From assembly GCF_000518645.1 (NCBI RefSeq), contig NZ_JADZ01000044.1, forward strand, positions 1-35,274: a stretch of 35,274 bases of DNA, read 5' to 3'. This document shows, piece after piece, positions 1 to 7,933 of the stretch. A program made the position numbers and the translations under genes. Position 1 is the first letter of the stretch, and the number at the start of each line of letters is the position of its first letter. The DNA is from Curvibacter gracilis ATCC BAA-807. Its GTDB lineage: Bacteria; Pseudomonadota; Gammaproteobacteria; Burkholderiales; Burkholderiaceae_C. The notes under the pieces are model-generated. The model was not told where the DNA came from and made no database searches. It saw nothing but the letters and a program-made list of their open reading frames with translations.

Positions 1-155
1 CTATTCTCATGAGTGCTTAAAGTGCTAAGCACTAGTTCCAAAGAACTTGGCAATCGCCTTCAAACACCCACGCTTATCGGCTGTATATTTTTAAGGATCC
101 AACTACTCAGAATTTCTTCTTTTCGCAAACTTCGCTGCGATCAGCGAAGCCCTCT
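1..155 (-). other. leader of an rRNA operon (16S gene lies off the left edge)
   Basis: Read on the minus strand, about 68-102 holds a boxA-like stretch followed by ACAGCCGATAAGCGTGGG. This resembles the conserved leader that precedes 16S rRNA in Burkholderiales. A boxB-like hairpin, 8-bp stem and 4-base loop, sits at 130-149. Two further hairpins lie nearer the edge: 12-33 (8-bp stem) and 34-47 (AGTTC/GAACT). The region is AT-rich compared with the rest of the window and has no credible reading frame. The mature 16S 5' end is not in the window. The identification rests on remembered leader similarity, not on an alignment. Confidence 0.65.
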
Positions 156-185
156 ATCTTAGCACAGTTTTTAAGTAACTGGCAA
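156..185 (-). promoter_or_regulatory. candidate proximal rRNA promoter
   Basis: On the minus strand TTGCCA (180-185) and TAAGAT (156-161) are separated by 18 bases. Transcription would start just upstream of the boxB-like hairpin at 130-149, with a G-rich stretch after the -10 as at many stringently controlled rRNA promoters. The match to the sigma-70 consensus is moderate. Confidence 0.45.
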
Positions 186-391
186 AACATTTTTTCTTTT
201 CTACTTCAGCAACACCACCAACCTGGCAGCACCGCTTTCTGCAGAGCCTCGAATTATACATCGCTTTTTACAGCAGCAAACTCAAAACCAGAAAACTTCT
301 CAAACCACTCACAACCACCACCCCAACCAAGCACCAGAGGCTTCTCACCCCCAACACCCGTAGAGCACTGTTCTGTGCAGTCGAGCCCGCT

Positions 392-421
392 AGTATACAC
401 AAAAAATCAGCCACCAAACAA
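392..421 (-). promoter_or_regulatory. candidate distal rRNA promoter
   Basis: On the minus strand TTGTTT (416-421) and TATACT (392-397) are separated by 18 bases. They are followed by AGCGGGCTCG, a GC-rich discriminator of the kind seen at rRNA P1 promoters. It lies about 20 bases past the gshB stop codon. The stretch 186-391 between the two promoters holds no gene that I can see. Confidence 0.5.
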
Positions 422-440
422 GAGAGGCTTCCCGGACTCT

Positions 441-1406
441 TCAGCGCGACTTTTTAGGGTTGTTTTCAATCCATTGCAAGACAGCGTCCGCATAGAGTGA
501 TGCCACATCGCATCCAGTCTGATCTGCGATCTCCTGGAAGCAGGTTGGACTGGTCACGTTGATTTCGGTGACGCAGGAACCAATGACATCCACACCAACC
601 AACAGAAGGCCACGAGCCAAAAGGATGGGCCCGAGGTATTCGGCAATTTCCAGGTCACGCGCTGACAATGGCCGGGCAACGCCCTTACCACCCGCAGCCA
701 GATTGCCACGCACCTCCCCGCCTTGAGGGATGCGAGCCAAGCAATAGGGTACGGGCTTGCCGCCGATGATGAGGACACGCTTGTCGCCATCAGCGATCTC
801 GGGCAGATACCGTTGCACCATCACGGAGACAGCGCCATCACGATTCAAGGTCTCAATGATGCTGCCAAGGTTCAGACCATCGCGCCCAACTCGAAAGATC
901 CCCATGCCACCCATGCCGTCGAGGGGTTTGAGGATCACATCACCATGCTCGGCATGAAAGCGCCGAATCTCAGCGGCATCGCGGGTGACCAGGGTTGGGC
1001 CGATCAACTGCGGAAACTCCATGATGGCCAACTTCTCGGGATGATCTCTCAACGCGGCCGGCTTGTTGAGAACACATGCCCCGTCACGCTCCGCCTGCTC
1101 CAACAGGTGAGTCGCATAGAAATACTCGGAGTCAAAGGGCGGGTCCTTGCGCATGAGCACGGCATCAAAGTCGCGTAGCGCTTGATTTGCCGATGGCTGG
1201 GCATTGAACCAGGCATCGGCCTGCCCCGTCAGCACAATCGGCCGAACGTTGGCCGTGACCAATCCACCACTGCGCCAGCTGATGTCGCGCGGCTCACACG
1301 CCGAAATCACGTGACCGCGACGCTGCAACTCCCGCATCATCACGAAAGTCGTGTCCTTGTAGATCTTGAAAGTCTCCAAGGGGTCTGCAACAAAAAGAAT
1401 GTTCAC
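441..1406 (-). CDS. gshB: glutathione synthetase
   Basis: GshB joins glycine to gamma-glutamylcysteine using ATP, the second and last step of cytosolic glutathione synthesis. The 321-residue product has the family's usual length and layout: an N-terminal pre-ATP-grasp domain starting NILFVADPLETFKIYKDTTF, then an ATP-grasp fold. Recognisable motifs are VLMRKDPPFD, the ATP-grasp loop ILKPLDGMGGMGIFRV, YLPEIADGDKR, RIPQGGEVRGNLAAGG and the metal-binding EINVTSPTC. I chose the GTG at 1404-1406 because AGGAA lies six bases before it and homologues begin at this point. An in-frame GTG farther upstream (1431-1433) lacks such a site. It is the last gene of the minus-strand run; kup and gshA are upstream. 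Confidence 0.95.
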   Translation of the reverse strand: MNILFVADPLETFKIYKDTTFVMMRELQRRGHVISACEPRDISWRSGGLVTANVRPIVLTGQADAWFNAQPSANQALRDFDAVLMRKDPPFDSEYFYATHLLEQAERDGACVLNKPAALRDHPEKLAIMEFPQLIGPTLVTRDAAEIRRFHAEHGDVILKPLDGMGGMGIFRVGRDGLNLGSIIETLNRDGAVSVMVQRYLPEIADGDKRVLIIGGKPVPYCLARIPQGGEVRGNLAAGGKGVARPLSARDLEIAEYLGPILLARGLLLVGVDVIGSCVTEINVTSPTCFQEIADQTGCDVASLYADAVLQWIENNPKKSR

Positions 1407-1562
1407 TTTGGATTCCTGAAATGCCGAGCACACAAGGGACGCGGCTCACGGCAACGTCCTTGGCATCGTGCAGAGCCAATTTGCGAGCAGGCCTTTCATC
1501 AGACCGACAAAAGCCTGAGCTGTTCGGCATGCCAACCCGGCCTCAGATTGTGGCAGTCCCAC

Positions 1563-1583
1563 AAAAAGTCTGCACGGATGCAG
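1563..1583 (-). terminator. possible terminator after kup
   Basis: On the minus strand a short hairpin, CTGCA-TCCG-TGCAG (1570-1583), is followed by AC and five T residues (1563-1567). It lies just past the kup stop codon. The stem is only 5 bp, so this is a weak candidate. If it is real, gshB needs its own promoter in 1407-1562, where I saw no clear one. Confidence 0.35.
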
Positions 1584-1592
1584 GCGCGAGCC

Positions 1593-3461
1593 TCAAATTT
1601 CGATCTTGCTACCCAACTCAACCACCGAGTTGTTGGGCAAGTTGAGGAAGTCGGCCGCTGCGCTCGCGTTGCGGTGCATTTGGGCAAACAACTTTTCGCG
1701 CCATGCCGCCATGCCACTGCCAATGGTGGGAATGACCGTATCACGCGACAGGAAATAGCTGGTCGCCATCGCTTCAAAGACGCAACCTCTGGACCGGATC
1801 TGCGCCAGCGCCTTGGGCACATCAGGGTCGTTCTTGAAGCCATAGTTGATCACGACCTGCCAGCAATCGTGCCCCAAGGGTTCGATCTCGACGCGCTTGT
1901 CCAAGCCGATCCAAGGCACCTCATGGTTGCGCACCGTGACAAAGAGGTTGTGCTGGTGCAAAACCTTGTTGTGCTTCAGGTTGTGCAGCAGGGCATTCGG
2001 CACCGTGCCGACATCAGACGTCAAGAACACGGCCGTGCCTTCCACCCGCACGGGCGGGCTGACAAATACAGACTCCAGAAAGGACCGCAGATCCAAGGAG
2101 TCGGCCCGCAAGGCGGCACTCATCAAACGGCGACCCTCCTTCCAGGTGGTCATCACCAGATAGAGGACCAACGCGAATGCCAAGGGGAACCAGCCCCCCT
2201 GCAAGATCTTGAGAGAGTTCGAGGCCACAAAGCCGATGTCGACCGTGAAGAAGAAACCCGTGGACGCGATACAAAGCGGCAGCGGGTAGCCCCAACCATA
2301 GCGGATCACATAGAAGGTCAGAATGGTCGTGATGCACATGACCAGACTGACAGAGATGCCATAGGCCGCCGCCAGGGCGGAGGACGAACCAAAAAGCGTC
2401 ACGGCCAGAATCACCCCGGCCAGGAGCATCCAATTGATAGCCGGGATATAGATCTGCCCAGTGTCCTTGATGGAAGTGTGCAGCACGGTGAGGCGCGGCA
2501 GAAAGCCCAGCTGAATCGTCTGCTTGGTGGCAGAAAACGCACCCGAAATCAGGGCCTGGGAGGCAATCACGGTGGCCATCGTGGCCAACGCGACGATGGG
2601 CAGCAAGGCCCACTCCGGCGCCAGCAGGAAGAACGGATTTTCCGCAGCCGAGGGATCCCGCAACACCAGGGCACCTTGGCCGAAATAGTTGAGCATCAGG
2701 GCCGGCATCACCAATCCGAACCACGCGATCTGAATCGGCTTCTTGCCGAAGTGGCCCATGTCGGCATACAGCGCCTCGGCCCCTGTCGTACAAAGGAACA
2801 CGGCGCCCAGAGTGATGAACGCCAAGCCGTAATGCTCGATTGCGAAATGGATCGCATAACCCGGCCAGATGGCCTTGAGCACGGAGGGGTTCTCAACAAT
2901 AGCTGGCACACCCATGACGGCAATCGAGATGAACCAGACCACCGTGATCGGCCCGAAGAACTTGCCGATATCGCCCGTACCACGCCGCTGAACCAAGAAA
3001 AGCAAGACCAGCACGGCCAGCGAGATAGGCACCACGTAGGGCTTGGCAGCCGGCGTCAGAATCTCCAAGCCCTCCACGGCGGACAAGACCGAGATGGCCG
3101 GGGTGATGATCCCGTCACCAAAAAACAAGGCCACACCAAAGACACCCGCCATCACCAGAAGATGCCGGGCTTTCGGACGGTCCTTCACAGACAGGGAGGC
3201 CAGGGCCAGCAAAGCCATCAAACCGCCTTCGCCGTGGTTGTCAGCCCGCATGATCAGCGCCACGTACTTGATGGACACCACCACCGTCAGGGTCCAGAAA
3301 AAGAGGGACAGGACGCCCAACACATTGTCTGGGGTGATGGGCACATGCCCGCTGACAAAGACTTCCTTGAACGCGTAAAGACAGCTGGTTCCGATGTCGC
3401 CATAGACGACACCAATTGCGCCAAGCGTGAGCGCCGCGAGAGAGGATTTAGAAGCTGACAC
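1593..3461 (-). CDS. kup: low-affinity potassium transporter Kup
   Basis: Kup is an inner-membrane K+/H+ symporter of the KUP/HAK/KT family. The product is 622 residues, as usual. It has about twelve hydrophobic segments in the first 430 residues and a cytoplasmic C-terminal domain (for example [15 protein letters not shown] and [12 protein letters not shown]). Family landmarks include VYGDIGTS at 19-26, [44 protein letters not shown] and [10 protein letters not shown]. The residue after GDIGTS is Cys27, where E. coli Kup has Pro. The start is GTG. A hairpin followed by six U residues ends immediately before it, so the start region itself may be regulated. It lies between gshA and gshB on the same strand. 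Confidence 0.95.
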   Translation of the reverse strand: MSASKSSLAALTLGAIGVVYGDIGTSCLYAFKEVFVSGHVPITPDNVLGVLSLFFWTLTVVVSIKYVALIMRADNHGEGGLMALLALASLSVKDRPKARHLLVMAGVFGVALFFGDGIITPAISVLSAVEGLEILTPAAKPYVVPISLAVLVLLFLVQRRGTGDIGKFFGPITVVWFISIAVMGVPAIVENPSVLKAIWPGYAIHFAIEHYGLAFITLGAVFLCTTGAEALYADMGHFGKKPIQIAWFGLVMPALMLNYFGQGALVLRDPSAAENPFFLLAPEWALLPIVALATMATVIASQALISGAFSATKQTIQLGFLPRLTVLHTSIKDTGQIYIPAINWMLLAGVILAVTLFGSSSALAAAYGISVSLVMCITTILTFYVIRYGWGYPLPLCIASTGFFFTVDIGFVASNSLKILQGGWFPLAFALVLYLVMTTWKEGRRLMSAALRADSLDLRSFLESVFVSPPVRVEGTAVFLTSDVGTVPNALLHNLKHNKVLHQHNLFVTVRNHEVPWIGLDKRVEIEPLGHDCWQVVINYGFKNDPDVPKALAQIRSRGCVFEAMATSYFLSRDTVIPTIGSGMAAWREKLFAQMHRNASAAADFLNLPNNSVVELGSKIEI

Positions 3462-3487
3462 AAAAAACGCCCTACCCGCAAGGGGCG
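3462..3487 (-). promoter_or_regulatory. terminator-like hairpin abutting the kup start codon
   Basis: On the minus strand CGCCC (3483-3487) and GGGCG (3468-3472) can pair across a 10-base loop and are followed by six U residues (3462-3467). The GTG of kup begins at the very next base. The only Shine-Dalgarno-like bases (GGGUAGGGCG) lie in the loop and 3' arm, so folding would both resemble an intrinsic terminator and hide the ribosome-binding site. An alternative CCC/GGG pairing with a 4-base loop is also possible. Confidence 0.4.
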
Positions 3488-3629
3488 AGGCCTGTTGCCT
3501 GAGGGACCGCTATTGTGCTCTGCAGGCCAGATCACGCAAGCAGGCAATCCCCCCTAATCCAGCGAGAGGGCCTGGCTCTGTTGCAGCGCAGCAACTTCAA
3601 GGCAGCATCGGTTGCGGCGTCACAAAAAA

Positions 3630-4925
3630 TCAGGCATAGACCTCGGCATTGGGATCGGTGGCCTCCATCTCGTAGCTGCTGGCCAGCATCGCCAGACGGG
3701 CCACAACGCCATACATATAGAAACGATTCGGTGCACTGGCCCCCGGCTTCATTCCCGGTTGCGGCAGGTGGGTGCTGTGCTCAAAGGCCAGTGGGACAAA
3801 GCTGGCACCCGGCGCATTGAGGTTCTCATCCACACCCCGGTCGGCATGGATGCGATAGAAACCGCCCACCACATAGCGATCCATCATGTAGACCACGGGT
3901 TCGGCCACGCTGTCGTTCACGCGTTCGTTGGTCAGCACACCTTCCTGAATGATCACTTCATTGACGGTCTGGCCGTCTTTGATCATGTTCATCTTGTTCT
4001 TGGTCTTGCGGTTGAGCGCATCCAGGTCTTTGACGTCACGCACGGTCATGATGCCCATGCCGTAGGTGCCGTTGTCCGCCTTGACCACCACAAAGGGCTT
4101 CTCGTTGATGCCGTATTCCTTGTACTTGCGCTTGACCTTGGACAACAAGGCATCCACATTGCTGCGCAGACATTCGATGCCCTGATCGGCCGAGAAATCG
4201 ACGTCACCACACTTGGCAAACATCGGGTTGATCAACCAGGGGTCGATGCCCAGCATCTTTCCGAAACGCTTGCTGATGTCTTCGTAACTCTGGAAATGAT
4301 TGCTCTTGCGTCGCACCGACCACCCCGCATGCAGGGGCGGCAACAGATACTGCTCATGGAGGTCTTCCAGAATCCCCGGGGCCCCAGCTGACAAGTCGTT
4401 GTTCAACAAAATGGTGCACGGGTCAAAATCCTTCAGCCCCAGGCGGCGCTGACTGCGGATCACCGGCTCCAGGGTGACCTGCTCGCCGCCGGGCAGGTCG
4501 ATCACCGTGGTTTCCTTGATCTCGGGGCTGATCGAGCCGACGCGCACATTCAGCCCGGCCATGTGGAAGATGCGCTGAAGCTGCACCACATTGCTCAGGT
4601 AGAAGGTATTGCGGGTGTGGTTCTCCGGAATCACCAGCAGGTTCTTGGCCTCAGGGCAGATCTTCTCGATCGCCGCCATGGCGGCCTGCACGGCCAGCGG
4701 CAGCATCTCGGGGGTCAGGTTGTTCCAGCCGCCGGGGTACAGATTGGTGTCCACCGGTGCCAGCTTGAAACCTGCGTTGCGGATGTCCACCGAGGTGTAG
4801 AACGGAGGCGTGTGCTCCATCCATTCCAGACGGAACCAGCGCTCGATGGCTGGCGTGGAGTCGAGGATGCGCTGCTCGAGTTCGTTGATCGGGCCTGTCA
4901 GCGCCGTGATGAGATGCGGAACCAT
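3630..4925 (-). CDS. gshA: glutamate-cysteine ligase, proteobacterial type
   Basis: GshA makes gamma-glutamylcysteine from glutamate and cysteine with ATP, the first and rate-limiting step of glutathione synthesis. The 431-residue product belongs to the form typical of betaproteobacteria and acidithiobacilli, not to the E. coli GshA family. Visible landmarks are RWFRLEWMEHTPPFYTSVD, FKLAPVDTNLYPGGWNNL, VIPENHTRNTFYLSNV, FVVVKADNGTYGMGIMTV (nucleotide-binding loop) and GGFYRIHADRGVDENLNAPG. The frame stays open 26 codons upstream. I chose the ATG at 4923-4925, since homologues begin MVPHLI and an AAGGG lies nearby. kup separates it from gshB, its pathway partner. The 168-base gap to kup holds no gene. 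Confidence 0.93.
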   Translation of the reverse strand: MVPHLITALTGPINELEQRILDSTPAIERWFRLEWMEHTPPFYTSVDIRNAGFKLAPVDTNLYPGGWNNLTPEMLPLAVQAAMAAIEKICPEAKNLLVIPENHTRNTFYLSNVVQLQRIFHMAGLNVRVGSISPEIKETTVIDLPGGEQVTLEPVIRSQRRLGLKDFDPCTILLNNDLSAGAPGILEDLHEQYLLPPLHAGWSVRRKSNHFQSYEDISKRFGKMLGIDPWLINPMFAKCGDVDFSADQGIECLRSNVDALLSKVKRKYKEYGINEKPFVVVKADNGTYGMGIMTVRDVKDLDALNRKTKNKMNMIKDGQTVNEVIIQEGVLTNERVNDSVAEPVVYMMDRYVVGGFYRIHADRGVDENLNAPGASFVPLAFEHSTHLPQPGMKPGASAPNRFYMYGVVARLAMLASSYEMEATDPNAEVYA

Positions 4926-5039
4926 GCGGGCCCTTGTGCGAAGGTGTAGAAACTGAAGAAAGGCAGAACTGGAACGATATGGGGCTGGGTCAGGGCTTTG
5001 CAAGCCCCCATCCAGCCAAACAACATCCGAACAAGCGAC

Positions 5040-6320
5040 TCAAGTCCGGATCTCGCCTTCACCCAACACAATCCATTTCAAAGAGGTCAGGCCCTCGATG
5101 CCCACCGGGCCGCGGGCATGGAACTTGTCTGTGCTGATCCCGATTTCGGCGCCCAGCCCATATTCAAAGCCATCGGCAAAGCGGGTGCTGGTGTTGACCA
5201 TCACACTGGCCGAGTCCACCTCACGCAAAAACTGCTGTGCGTGCACATGGTCACGCGTCAGGATGGCCTCGGTGTGGTGCGAGGAATAGCGGTTGATGTG
5301 GGCAATGGCTTCATCCACCCCGGCCACCACCTTCACGCTGATGATGGGTGCCAGGTATTCCTCCGACCAATCCTGCTCGGTGGCCTCAACCAAGTTCGCT
5401 CCCGGCACAGCGGCCAGAATCGCCAGGGCTTCGGCATCGCAGCGCATCTCGACCCCCTTCTGGGCAAACACGGCCCCGATGCGCGGCAGAAAAGCCTGGG
5501 CCACACCGCGGGCCACCAGCAGACTTTCGCTGGCATTGCAGGGGCTGTACTTCTGGGTCTTGGCGTTGTCGGTCACCTTGATGGCCAGGTCCAGATCGCA
5601 AGGGTCGTCCACATAGGTGTGGCAATTGCCATCCAGGTGCTTGATCACAGGTACCTTGGCCTCGCGGCTGATGCGCTCGATCAAGCCCTTGCCGCCGCGG
5701 GGAATGATCACGTCCACGTACTCGGGCATGGCGATCAACTGACCCACCGCCTCGCGATCCGTGGTCTGCACCAGTTGCACGGCATGGGCGGGCAGGCCGG
5801 CTTCCGTCAGGGCCTGCTCCACCAGACGCGCCAGCGCCTTGTTGGACTCGATGGCCTCAGAGCCGCCGCGCAAGATGCAGGCATTGCCGCTCTTGATCGA
5901 CAGGCTGGCCGCCTCGATGGTCACGTTGGGGCGGCTTTCGAAGATCATGCCGAAAACGCCGATCGGCACCCTCATCTGCCCCACACGGATGCCGCTGGGC
6001 TGCTGCTTCATGCCCAGAACTTCACCCATGATGTCGGGCATCGCGGCCAATTGCTCGCAGCCTTCGGCACAGGTCTCCAGCACCTTGGGGGTCAATTTCA
6101 GGCGGTCCACCATCGGGGCCGACAGGCCGGCGGCCGTGGCGCGCTCCAGATCTCGCGCATTGTCAAGCGCCAGCGCGGCGGTGTTCTCACGCAGCAAGCG
6201 GGCCAGGGCCTTCAAGGCCTTGTTTTTGGTGGCAGGCGTGGCGCGCGCCATGCTGGCAGAGGCCACCTTGGCCTGCAAACCGAGGGTCTGGGTGTATTCG
6301 GCAACGTTCAGGGCATTCAT
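5040..6320 (-). CDS. proA: gamma-glutamyl phosphate reductase
   Basis: ProA reduces gamma-glutamyl phosphate to glutamate semialdehyde with NADPH, the second step of proline synthesis. The 426-residue product has the aldehyde dehydrogenase superfamily fold. It shows [17 protein letters not shown] (substrate/cofactor region), [20 protein letters not shown] and the catalytic cysteine in [11 protein letters not shown] (Cys261). The C-terminal part contains [21 protein letters not shown]. The ATG at 6318-6320 gives the usual N-terminus (MNALNV); an in-frame TTG six codons upstream is less likely. proB, its usual pathway partner, is not adjacent here. It follows holA on the same strand after 52 bases and may be cotranscribed with leuS-lptE-holA. 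Confidence 0.96.
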   Translation of the reverse strand: MNALNVAEYTQTLGLQAKVASASMARATPATKNKALKALARLLRENTAALALDNARDLERATAAGLSAPMVDRLKLTPKVLETCAEGCEQLAAMPDIMGEVLGMKQQPSGIRVGQMRVPIGVFGMIFESRPNVTIEAASLSIKSGNACILRGGSEAIESNKALARLVEQALTEAGLPAHAVQLVQTTDREAVGQLIAMPEYVDVIIPRGGKGLIERISREAKVPVIKHLDGNCHTYVDDPCDLDLAIKVTDNAKTQKYSPCNASESLLVARGVAQAFLPRIGAVFAQKGVEMRCDAEALAILAAVPGANLVEATEQDWSEEYLAPIISVKVVAGVDEAIAHINRYSSHHTEAILTRDHVHAQQFLREVDSASVMVNTSTRFADGFEYGLGAEIGISTDKFHARGPVGIEGLTSLKWIVLGEGEIRT

Positions 6321-6372
6321 GACCCCATTTTGCCGCAAAGCACCGCGGCAGGCCGACCCGTCAGGGGCGGAG

Positions 6373-7422
6373 TCAGGGACGGCAGAGCGAACAGACCATC
6401 ATGGCCAGGCGCTGCAAAGCCTGCCAGTTGTCGGTCGGCCAATCGGGGCGTTTCAAGCCTTTGACAATGCCATCCACCAAGTGCGCGGCCCGCAACAACT
6501 CGGCCAGCTCATGCGAGGCCAGGCGAGGAATCACGCGCTCGAACAGGCGTTCGCGCGGGCCCCACACCCGCTGCTCACGCAGGGCCATGGGCAAGGGGCG
6601 CCCGGCCACCACCGCGTCCTTGACCCGTTTGAGGGCCCGGATGTCCTCAGCCAGTGTGTAATGCACCAGCACTTCGGCCTCGCCCTCGGCACGCAAACCA
6701 TCCAACATGCGCTGCACCCGGCCGGCACGGCCCGACAACACCGATTCGGACAACTTGAACACGTCATAGCGCGCCACGTTCAGCACGGCGCCTTCCACCT
6801 GGGCCGCCGTCAATTCGCCAGCGGGATACAGCAAGGCCAGCTTCTGGATCTCCTGGTGGGCCGCCAGCAGATTGCCTTCCACCCGGTCGGCAAAGAACTG
6901 CAAGGTTCGCTGCCCCTCTTCACCCGCCGCCACCCGCTGCCCTTGCTGCTGCAGGCGCTGGGCAATCCAGGCCGGCAAGGCCTGGCGCTCGATGGGTTCC
7001 AGCGCAATGGTGACGCCCTGCTGCTCCAGCGCCGTGAACCAGGCGCCCGTGCGGGTGGCTTTGTCCAGACGCGGCAAGATGAAAATGGTGAGCGTGCTGT
7101 CGTTACCGACAGCCGCCTGCGCCAGTTGCTGGATCGCCGGGCTGCCCTCTTTGCCGGGCTTGCCGGAGGGAACGCGCACCTCCACGATCTGGCGCTCGGC
7201 AAAGAGGCTCAGCGAGCCCCCTGCCGCCAGCACCTCACTCCAGTCGAAGTGGGCACCCGCCACGGTGTAGCTGCTGCGCTCGGTATAGCCCTGCGCACGC
7301 GCTGCCGCCCGGATCGCATCGGCCGCCTCCTGCTGCTGCAGCGGCTCATCACCGTGCAAGGTGTAGAGCGAGCGCAGGCCTTTGGCCAGATGGTTCTGCA
7401 GTTGCGCGAAAGCCAGTTGCAT
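6373..7422 (-). CDS. holA: DNA polymerase III subunit delta
   Basis: HolA is the delta subunit of the clamp loader, which opens the beta sliding clamp and places it on primed DNA. The 349-residue product has normal length. Support comes from the N-terminal segment [20 protein letters not shown], the [18 protein letters not shown] region, and the helical C-terminal part ([32 protein letters not shown]). The motif [20 protein letters not shown] is typical of the family. It follows lptE after only 12 bases, the usual lptE-holA pairing. That neighbourhood supports the call, because HolA sequences are poorly conserved. Confidence 0.92.
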   Translation of the reverse strand: MQLAFAQLQNHLAKGLRSLYTLHGDEPLQQQEAADAIRAAARAQGYTERSSYTVAGAHFDWSEVLAAGGSLSLFAERQIVEVRVPSGKPGKEGSPAIQQLAQAAVGNDSTLTIFILPRLDKATRTGAWFTALEQQGVTIALEPIERQALPAWIAQRLQQQGQRVAAGEEGQRTLQFFADRVEGNLLAAHQEIQKLALLYPAGELTAAQVEGAVLNVARYDVFKLSESVLSGRAGRVQRMLDGLRAEGEAEVLVHYTLAEDIRALKRVKDAVVAGRPLPMALREQRVWGPRERLFERVIPRLASHELAELLRAAHLVDGIVKGLKRPDWPTDNWQALQRLAMMVCSLCRP

Positions 7423-7434
7423 GAAACCAGGCCC

Positions 7435-7932
7435 TCAAAGCTCGCGCACAGCCGCCAGGCGCCGCATGAGTTGCTGCACCACATCGGTCTGCATGCTCTT
7501 GTAGAGCAGGGCTTCTTCGGTTTCCTTGGCCAGGGCCAGGGTTTCGCTGTAGTTGATGTCACGCTGCTGCAGGATTTCGGTCGGGGCAATCAGCTCCTTG
7601 CCCTGCAAGGTGCGCAGCTTGAAACGCACCCGCACCCGCAGCTGGAACTGCCGCACCTGGCCTGAGGCATTCAGGGCCACGACCACCTTCTCACGCTGAT
7701 CTGACAACAGGTCAATGATCACCTGCGCCGTCTCCATCTGCCGGGCATCCCGGATCACCTGCAGCTTGTCCAGCGATTCCAGGTTGCGGCGCAGCTCTTC
7801 AGACAAAGGCGAATTAGGCTGGCCATTGATGAACACGCGCTCGAAGACGAAATCGGGCGCCCGGCGCAGCTGGAAGCCGCAGCCGGTCAGCAACAGGCCC
7901 ACAGGCCAGATCAGGGCGGTGCGGCGCAGCAC
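7435..7932 (-). CDS. lptE: LPS-assembly lipoprotein LptE
   Basis: LptE is the outer-membrane lipoprotein that plugs LptD and helps deliver lipopolysaccharide to the cell surface. The 165-residue product starts with a short signal peptide ending in the lipobox LLTGC (Cys18), followed by GFQLR, which is typical of LptE. The mature part contains the usual beta-sheet region (VFINGQPNSPLSEELRRNLE). I chose the GTG at 7930-7932. It starts one base after the leuS stop, places the lipobox correctly and removes an unlikely Trp-rich extension. Tight spacing between leuS and holA (1 and 12 bases) points to translational coupling in a leuS-lptE-holA operon. Confidence 0.92.
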   Translation of the reverse strand: MLRRTALIWPVGLLLTGCGFQLRRAPDFVFERVFINGQPNSPLSEELRRNLESLDKLQVIRDARQMETAQVIIDLLSDQREKVVVALNASGQVRQFQLRVRVRFKLRTLQGKELIAPTEILQQRDINYSETLALAKETEEALLYKSMQTDVVQQLMRRLAAVREL

Positions 7933-7933
7933 G

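Noticed and set aside
1182-3458. Long plus-strand open frame (about 760 codons)
   Set aside because: It is antisense to kup, which has clear homology; the translation is Gln/His/Arg-rich with no recognisable domain.
3462-3629. Known riboswitch class upstream of kup
   Set aside because: I could match no known riboswitch core; only the short hairpin and U tract are supported.
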